DNA of 64,000 nucleotides. Source: Nonomuraea sp. NEAU-A123. Lineage in GTDB: Bacteria; Actinomycetota; Actinomycetes; Streptosporangiales; Streptosporangiaceae. The notes under the pieces were generated by a model that did not search any database, was not told where the DNA came from, and saw only the letters and a list, made by a program, of their open reading frames with translations. Positions 59,372-64,000 of the stretch are shown piece after piece. The translations under genes and the position numbers were made by a program. Location of the stretch: the NCBI RefSeq assembly GCF_018603905.1, contig NZ_JAHFZZ010000027.1, forward strand, positions 62,001-126,000, in the 5' to 3' direction. The number at the start of each line of letters is the position of its first letter. Positions within the stretch are counted from its first letter, which is position 1.

Positions 59372-61141
59372 TTAAAGCAGCAACGCGATAGCGCGCACCG
59401 CCGCCGCGCACAGGGCGACGAACCCGCCCAGCACGGCCAGTGCGCGCAGCCCTTCCCTGCGCAGGTCCGGCAGACGAGCGCCGACCCGCTCGATCTCGCG
59501 TCCGGTGATGCCGCCGCACAGCATCCCGAACACGACACCCGCGGCGGTGACCGGCGCGGGCTGCTGCCACCAGTCGGAGTCGATCTGGCCGCCACCGATC
59601 AGCCAGAGCGCGCCACCCGCCGCCATCGCGACGGGCACGCCCGGCCAGGCCACGGCGGTCGCGGTCGCCCCGGCGAACGCGAACGGGAAGAGCACCACCC
59701 GCAGGGTCACCCTGACCCGGCGTGACACGCGCTTCCTGACCATCCAGTGGCTCATCCAGAGCGTCCTGGTCAGCAACACGAACACGGCGGTGATCGCGAT
59801 CGTCGCGATCGGCCAGATCACCGACGCCACCACACACGGCACGGCCAGCACAGCGAGCAGCAGCAACGCCGCGTTGCCCGCGGGCAACGCGGTGGAGCCC
59901 GACTCCGACCTGAGCCCCGTGTTGCGGGTGCCCGCCATCCGGGGCTTCCCGGTCACGACCCTCGCGCGGCTCCGTACAGGCGTGGCCTTCACGCCCTCGC
60001 CTGTACGGCTCCGCAGCACCGCGCTCTTTCCGTCCGTGGCCATGCGGCCCCGGGGTGCGGGCACCTTTCCGTCCGTACTCGTACGGCCTCGCGGCGCCGG
60101 GACCTTCCCGTCCGCGTTCGACCGCGTACGCGGCGCGGGAACCTTCCCGTCGTCAGCCGTACGCGTGCGCGGCTTGGCCTCCTCACCGGTCCGGCTACGC
60201 GACTTGGCCTCTTCACCGGTGCGGCCGCGCGGCTTGACGTCCTCCGCCGTACGAGCGCGCGGCTTGGCCTCCTCGCCGGTACGGCCGCGTACCGCGGCGC
60301 CCTCCTCGGCCGGGGACACCACGCGGGCGGGATCGGGCTCGGCCGGGCTGGTCACCTTGGCCAGCCGTGACAGCCGGTCGGCGAGCAGCGCGGCCGTCGG
60401 GCGCTTGCCCGGCTCGCGGTTCAGAGCGGCCCGCACCAGCGACAACAGCGCCACCGGCACGCCCTTGAGGTCGGCCTGCCCGTTGAGCACCGCGTACATC
60501 TGCGCCTCGGCCGTCCCCCGCCCGAACGTCGGCCGCCCGGTCGCCGCGAAGGCCACCGTCGCCGCCCACGCGTGGATGTCGGCGGGCGAGTCGACGTGCT
60601 CGTCGGCGAAGATCTCGGGCGCCGTGTAGCCGGGCGTGCCGAGGAAGGTGCCGGTCATGGTGAGCCGGGTGGCGTCGTGCACCTGCGCGATGCCGAAGTC
60701 GATGAGGACCGGGCCCTCGGCGCCCATGAGGATGTTCGCGGGCTTGAGGTCGCGGTGCACCACCCCGGCCGCGTGAATGATCGCGAGCGCGGTGGCGATG
60801 CCCTGCGCCAGCTCGACCAGCTGCGCCATGTTGAGCGGGCCGCTGTGACGTACCCGATCGAGCAGCGTGGAGCCCTCGATGTGCTCCATGACGAGGTATG
60901 GACGATCGCACGAGAGGTCGGCGTCGAGCACCTTGGCCACGTACGGGCTCTCGACCCGGCGCAGGGCCCGGACCTCGCGTTCGAGCCTGACCCGCATGGA
61001 GTGGTCTTCGGCCAGATCGTGCAGGACCTTGAGGGCGACGCGCTCGCCACGGCGGGAGCTGGCGAGGTAAACCTCGCCCATGCCGCCCCGGCCGAGCCTC
61101 TCGAGCAGGGTGTACGGCCCGACCTTGCCGAGCTTGGTCAC
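59372..61141 (-). CDS. Ser/Thr protein kinase with repeat linker and membrane domain
   Basis: 589-residue kinase. The catalytic domain (1-270) has the Gly loop LGRGGMGEVYL, K38 in VALKVL, D131 in HRDLKPAN and D148 in DFG, and an activation segment with TMTGTFLGTPGYTAPE. Residues about 284-395 are repeats of two unit lengths: five 10-residue units RxRTxEExKx and then four 13-residue units RxRTxxDGKVPAP. A membrane domain (about 415-585) has several helices (NAALLLLAVLAVPCVVASVIW onwards). No PASTA domain, so it does not resemble PknB. GTG or ATG start MTKLGKVGPYTLLERL. Upstream of it is a tiny DUF6191 gene. Confidence 0.92.
   Translation of the reverse strand: MTKLGKVGPYTLLERLGRGGMGEVYLASSRRGERVALKVLHDLAEDHSMRVRLEREVRALRRVESPYVAKVLDADLSCDRPYLVMEHIEGSTLLDRVRHSGPLNMAQLVELAQGIATALAIIHAAGVVHRDLKPANILMGAEGPVLIDFGIAQVHDATRLTMTGTFLGTPGYTAPEIFADEHVDSPADIHAWAATVAFAATGRPTFGRGTAEAQMYAVLNGQADLKGVPVALLSLVRAALNREPGKRPTAALLADRLSRLAKVTSPAEPDPARVVSPAEEGAAVRGRTGEEAKPRARTAEDVKPRGRTGEEAKSRSRTGEEAKPRTRTADDGKVPAPRTRSNADGKVPAPRGRTSTDGKVPAPRGRMATDGKSAVLRSRTGEGVKATPVRSRARVVTGKPRMAGTRNTGLRSESGSTALPAGNAALLLLAVLAVPCVVASVIWPIATIAITAVFVLLTRTLWMSHWMVRKRVSRRVRVTLRVVLFPFAFAGATATAVAWPGVPVAMAAGGALWLIGGGQIDSDWWQQPAPVTAAGVVFGMLCGGITGREIERVGARLPDLRREGLRALAVLGGFVALCAAAVRAIALLL
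59980..60290 (-). repeat. Tandem repeats in the kinase juxtamembrane linker
   Basis: On the minus strand the coding repeats have units of 30 bases (RGRTGEEAKP type, about 60170-60290) and then 39 bases (RTRTADDGKVPAP type, about 60000-60165). Each unit carries one acidic and one basic patch and one or more Thr or Ser that a kinase could phosphorylate. The frame is kept in every unit. Confidence 0.75.
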
Positions 61142-61223
61142 CGTCCCTCCCCGCCCGGCGCGCCCATAAGGGACACAACCCTAGCGCTGGGAAGGCTGAC
61201 AGCGCTTGCGGCGCGCCGAAGCT

Positions 61224-61400
61224 TTATTGGCGGGGTTGCTCGGACAGCATGCTGTCGAGCTCGGTCGTGGGTTCGCTCGACAGGTCCTTCCGGCCCTTCC
61301 TTCGCCAGTGGATGTGGCCGCGGCCCTCCAGCCACAGCAGCAGCCGGTCCGCGCCGAACAGCACCGCGGCCGCGCAGGCCAGGGCGATGACCATCTCCAT
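61224..61400 (-). CDS. DUF6191 small membrane protein
   Basis: 58-residue protein: one N-terminal membrane helix (MEMVIALACAAAVLFGADRL, about 1-23) and a cytoplasmic tail with EGRGHIHWRRKGRKDLSSEP, then TELDSMLSEQ. This fits DUF6191, a small family of Streptosporangiales and relatives, function unknown. ATG 61400 (or 61394) is in the expected place; GGAGGAG lies 19 bases upstream. It sits 83 bases before the kinase gene on the same strand, so the two may be cotranscribed. Confidence 0.75.
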   Translation of the reverse strand: MEMVIALACAAAVLFGADRLLLWLEGRGHIHWRRKGRKDLSSEPTTELDSMLSEQPRQ

Positions 61401-61466
61401 GAGGTCCAGTCAACCGAGCTCCTCCGCTGACCGGTCACACCGACACGCCGCCGCTGCCCAATCCCG

Positions 61467-62747
61467 TCAGGCGCCTGACCGGGGAATGACCGTACCGGCT
61501 GACGTGCGTAGATGCCCTTCGCCGGTATAGACCCATTTGGTGGAAGTCAGCTCGGGCAGGCCCATCGGACCGCGCGCGTGCAGCTTCTGGGTGGAGATGC
61601 CGATCTCCGCGCCGAACCCGAACTCGGCGCCGTCGGTGAACCGGGTGGAGGCGTTGACCGCGACGGCCGCCGAGTCGACCAGCGACACGAACCTGCGCGC
61701 CGCCTGCTGCGACCGGGTGACGATGGCATCGGTGTGACCCGAGCCGTAGCGCCGGATGTGGGCGACGGCCTCCTCCAGCGAGCCGACGACGGCGGCGGCG
61801 ATGTCGAGCGAGAGGTATTCGGCGAGGAAGTCCTCTTCGGTGGCCGGCTCGACCTCGCCGTAGGCGGCGATCCGGTCGTCGCCGTGCACGGTCACACCCG
61901 CGTCCTTGAGCGCCTGGAGCGCCCTGGGCACGAACGCGTCGGCGACCCCGGCGTGGACCAGGAGCGTCTCGGCCGCGTTGCACACCGACGGCCGCTGCGC
62001 CTTGGCATTGATCAGGATGTCGACGGCCAGGTCCAGGTCGGCGTCGGCGTCGATGTACACGTGGCAGTTGCCCACCCCGGTCTCGATCACCGGGACCGTC
62101 GACTCCTCGACCACCGAGTTGATCAGCGACGCGCCACCGCGCGGGATCAGCACGTCGACCAGGCCGCGGGCCCGCATCAGCTCCTTGACGGAGTCGCGCG
62201 TGAGGCCGGGCACGAGCTGCACCGCCCCGGAGGGCACCTCGGTGCGCTCCAGCGCCTCCTGCATGACCCGCACCAGCACGGTGTTGGATGAATAGGCGCT
62301 GGACGAGCCCCTGAGCAGGGCCGCGTTGCCGCTCTTGAGGCAGAGCGCGGCGGCGTCGACGGTGACGTTCGGGCGGCCCTCGTAGATGATGCCGATCACG
62401 CCCAGCGGCACCCTGAGCTGGCGCAGCTCCAGGCCGTTGGGCAGCGTGCTGCCGCGGATCACCTCGCCGACCGGGTCGGGCAGGTCGGCCACCTGGTGCA
62501 CGGCCTCGGCGATGGCCTGGATCCTGCGCCCGTCGAGGCGCAGCCGGTCGATCATGGCCTCCGGCGTGCCCTGCTCCCGCGCCTGCGCCACGTCCTTGGC
62601 ATTGGCCTCGACGATCTCGGCGGTGTGGGCGACGAGCGCGTCGGCGATGGCGCGCAACGCCCGGTCCTTGGGCGCCCGCGGCAGCGGGGCCAGCTCGGCG
62701 GCGGCCTCTCGCGCCGCGCGGGCGACCTTCAGGAACTCCTCGGACAT
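61467..62747 (-). CDS. proA: Gamma-glutamyl phosphate reductase ProA
   Basis: 426-residue enzyme of proline synthesis: reduces gamma-glutamyl phosphate to glutamate semialdehyde with NADPH. The aldehyde-dehydrogenase-like fold has the catalytic cysteine in QRPSVCNAAETLLVH and the phosphate/NADP motif LPRAPKDRALRAIADAL near the N-terminus. IYEGRPNVTVDAAALCLKSGNA is the family signature. ATG 62747 is preferred because GAGGAG lies 6 bases upstream. It lies 40 bases after proB on the same strand, in the normal proBA order. Confidence 0.97.
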   Translation of the reverse strand: MSEEFLKVARAAREAAAELAPLPRAPKDRALRAIADALVAHTAEIVEANAKDVAQAREQGTPEAMIDRLRLDGRRIQAIAEAVHQVADLPDPVGEVIRGSTLPNGLELRQLRVPLGVIGIIYEGRPNVTVDAAALCLKSGNAALLRGSSSAYSSNTVLVRVMQEALERTEVPSGAVQLVPGLTRDSVKELMRARGLVDVLIPRGGASLINSVVEESTVPVIETGVGNCHVYIDADADLDLAVDILINAKAQRPSVCNAAETLLVHAGVADAFVPRALQALKDAGVTVHGDDRIAAYGEVEPATEEDFLAEYLSLDIAAAVVGSLEEAVAHIRRYGSGHTDAIVTRSQQAARRFVSLVDSAAVAVNASTRFTDGAEFGFGAEIGISTQKLHARGPMGLPELTSTKWVYTGEGHLRTSAGTVIPRSGA

Positions 62748-62787
62748 CACACGCTCCTCTGCGGGGTAGTCTCAGCACCCCCGCTGC

Positions 62788-63906
62788 TTAGTTGTGGGCT
62801 TCCAGTATGACGATGTCGTCGCGGTGGATCAGCTCGCGTTCGTATTCCGGACCGAGCTCGTTGCCCAGGTCTCGGGTCGAGCGGCCGAGCAGCCCGGGGA
62901 TCTCTCCCGCGTCGAAGTTGACGAGCCCGCGCGCCACCACTCCACCGCGCGGCCCGCACAGGTCCACCGGGTCTCCGGCCGCGAAGTCGCCCTCCACCGA
63001 GGTGACCCCGGCGGGCAGCAACGACTTGCGCCTGGCGACGATGGCCTCCACCGCGCCGTCGTCGAGCAGCAGCCGCCCGCGTCCCGTGGTCGCGTGGGCG
63101 AGCCAGAGCAGCCGGGTGCCGGGGTGGCGGCCACCCGGGTGGAAATATGTCCCGATATCGGCCCCGGCCAGCGCCTGGGCGGCGTGCGCGGCGGCGGTCA
63201 GCACGACGGGCACCCCGGCGCCGGTGGCGATCCTGGCGGCCTGCACCTTGGTGACCATGCCGCCGGTGCCGACGGCCGCGCCGTTCTTGCCCAGCTCGAC
63301 GCCGACCAGGTCTTCGGGGCCGCGGATCTCGGCCAGCCGCCGCGACCCGCTGCGGCTCGGCGGGCCGTTGTAGAGGGCGTCCACGTCGGAGAGCAGGACC
63401 AGCGCGTCGGCGTGGATGAGGTGGGCGACCAGGGCCGCCAGGCGGTCGTTGTCGCCGAAGCGGATCTCGTCCGTGGCGACGGTGTCGTTCTCGTTGACGA
63501 TCGGCACGATGCCGAGCTCCAGCAGCCGGTTGAGGGTGCGCTGGGCGTTCGCGTGGTGCGCGCGGCGCATCATGTCGTCGGCGGTCAGCAGCACCTGTCC
63601 GACGCGCAGGCTGTAGCGGGCGAAGGAGGAGGTGTAGCGGGCGACCAGCACGCCCTGGCCGACGGACGCGGCGGCCTGCTGGGTGGCCAGGTCGCGGGGG
63701 CGCGCGGGCAGCCCCAGCGGGCCCAGGCCCGCCGCGATCGCCCCCGAGGAGACCAGGACCAGTTGCGTCCCGGCGCGGCGGCGGGCGGCCAGCACATCGA
63801 CCAGGGCATCGACCCGGTCGACGTCGATCGTCCCCTGGGGGGTGGTGAGCGACGACGAACCGACCTTGACGACGACCTTTGACGCTGAGCTGATCTGTTC
63901 CCGCAC
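62788..63906 (-). CDS. proB: Glutamate 5-kinase ProB
   Basis: 372-residue first enzyme of proline synthesis: phosphorylates glutamate with ATP. The amino-acid kinase domain (about 1-260) has KVGSSSLTT, LVLVSSGAIAAGLGPLGL, VPIVNENDTVATDEIRFGDND and GTGGMVTKVQAARIA. A PUA domain fills the last 95 residues (GRLLLDDGAVEAIVARRKSLLPAGV). Feedback inhibition by proline is known in this family. GTG 63906 is the start. proA follows after 40 bases. Confidence 0.97.
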   Translation of the reverse strand: MREQISSASKVVVKVGSSSLTTPQGTIDVDRVDALVDVLAARRRAGTQLVLVSSGAIAAGLGPLGLPARPRDLATQQAAASVGQGVLVARYTSSFARYSLRVGQVLLTADDMMRRAHHANAQRTLNRLLELGIVPIVNENDTVATDEIRFGDNDRLAALVAHLIHADALVLLSDVDALYNGPPSRSGSRRLAEIRGPEDLVGVELGKNGAAVGTGGMVTKVQAARIATGAGVPVVLTAAAHAAQALAGADIGTYFHPGGRHPGTRLLWLAHATTGRGRLLLDDGAVEAIVARRKSLLPAGVTSVEGDFAAGDPVDLCGPRGGVVARGLVNFDAGEIPGLLGRSTRDLGNELGPEYERELIHRDDIVILEAHN

Positions 63907-63981
63907 GCTTCGAAGCCTATCTGAGCCCGGCCACCCGCCTCCGCCCGGTTTCCCGGGCCTGAGGCCGCCGCTGCGGCGTCT

Positions 63982-64000
63982 CTAGCCGAACCTGTTGTCG
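63982..64000 (-). CDS. Probable 3' end of obg/cgtA (partial)
   Basis: Five codons (DNRFG) and a TAG at 63982-63984 are on the minus strand at the window edge, 76 bases before proB. In actinobacteria obg (GTPase CgtA) is usually next to proB, and this is the right place and strand for its end. Too little sequence is visible to identify it. Confidence 0.3.

Noticed and set aside
59980..60290. Regular repeats taken as a possible CRISPR array
   Set aside because: Units are 30 and 39 bases, degenerate, keep a reading frame and lie inside the kinase gene; no spacers and no cas genes.

Overview
The window is high-GC actinobacterial chromosomal DNA. GTG and TTG starts, 4-base gene overlaps, many secreted carbohydrate-active proteins, a DUF574 SAM methyltransferase and a small DUF6191 protein suggest Streptosporangiales, possibly Nonomuraea or a relative. 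That placement is an inference. I see no insertion sequence, integrase, phage gene, CRISPR array or rRNA. There are two identical tRNA-Ala(GGC) genes.

Left end (1-15924): a furanose-sugar utilisation locus. A YtfQ/YtfR/YtfT/YjfF-type monosaccharide ABC importer (minus strand) follows its own LacI regulator. A second LacI gene diverges from a CUT1 oligosaccharide importer (binding lipoprotein and two permeases). That importer is in one operon with a GH127 beta-L-arabinofuranosidase-like enzyme and a 1335-residue secreted protein with a glycosidase-like domain, discoidin domains and Ig-like domains. The likely scheme is extracellular cleavage of arabinofuranosyl glycans, uptake of oligosaccharides and monosaccharide, and intracellular trimming by GH127. 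CG-centred LacI operators are visible at both regulators.

Middle (15990-34417): mostly single genes. They include an amidase, a P-loop kinase, a PhyH dioxygenase, an orphan protein with two Phd/YefM-like segments and a HicB-like tail, a secreted intradiol dioxygenase, a DUF574 methyltransferase, GtrA, DUF1304, a broken discoidin gene, a HEAT protein with a MerR-HEAT regulator, tRNA-Ala, a SigJ-type sigma factor, an AlaX-like editing protein, two MFS transporters, a TetR regulator and DUF523.

34445-48636: an OmpR-type two-component system next to a chitin/cellulose-type LPMO, an iron-box-controlled siderophore-binding lipoprotein, an M28 aminopeptidase, TetR/DUF998, an NhaA-DsbA fusion, small membrane proteins, a WYL-type regulator and a GNAT protein. 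48739-54730: a secreted GH35 beta-galactosidase and a large secreted protein with an N,N-dimethylformamidase-like region and DUF4082 repeats. 54731-55193 has no gene but is rich in hairpins, and lies 3' of the second tRNA-Ala.

Right end (55332-64000): a dual GntR/TetR regulator, then core genes reading leftwards (histidine phosphatase, rsfS, nadD, proA, proB and the probable end of obg). An M48 peptidase, a Ser/Thr kinase with an unusual repeat linker and a DUF6191 protein lie between nadD and proA.
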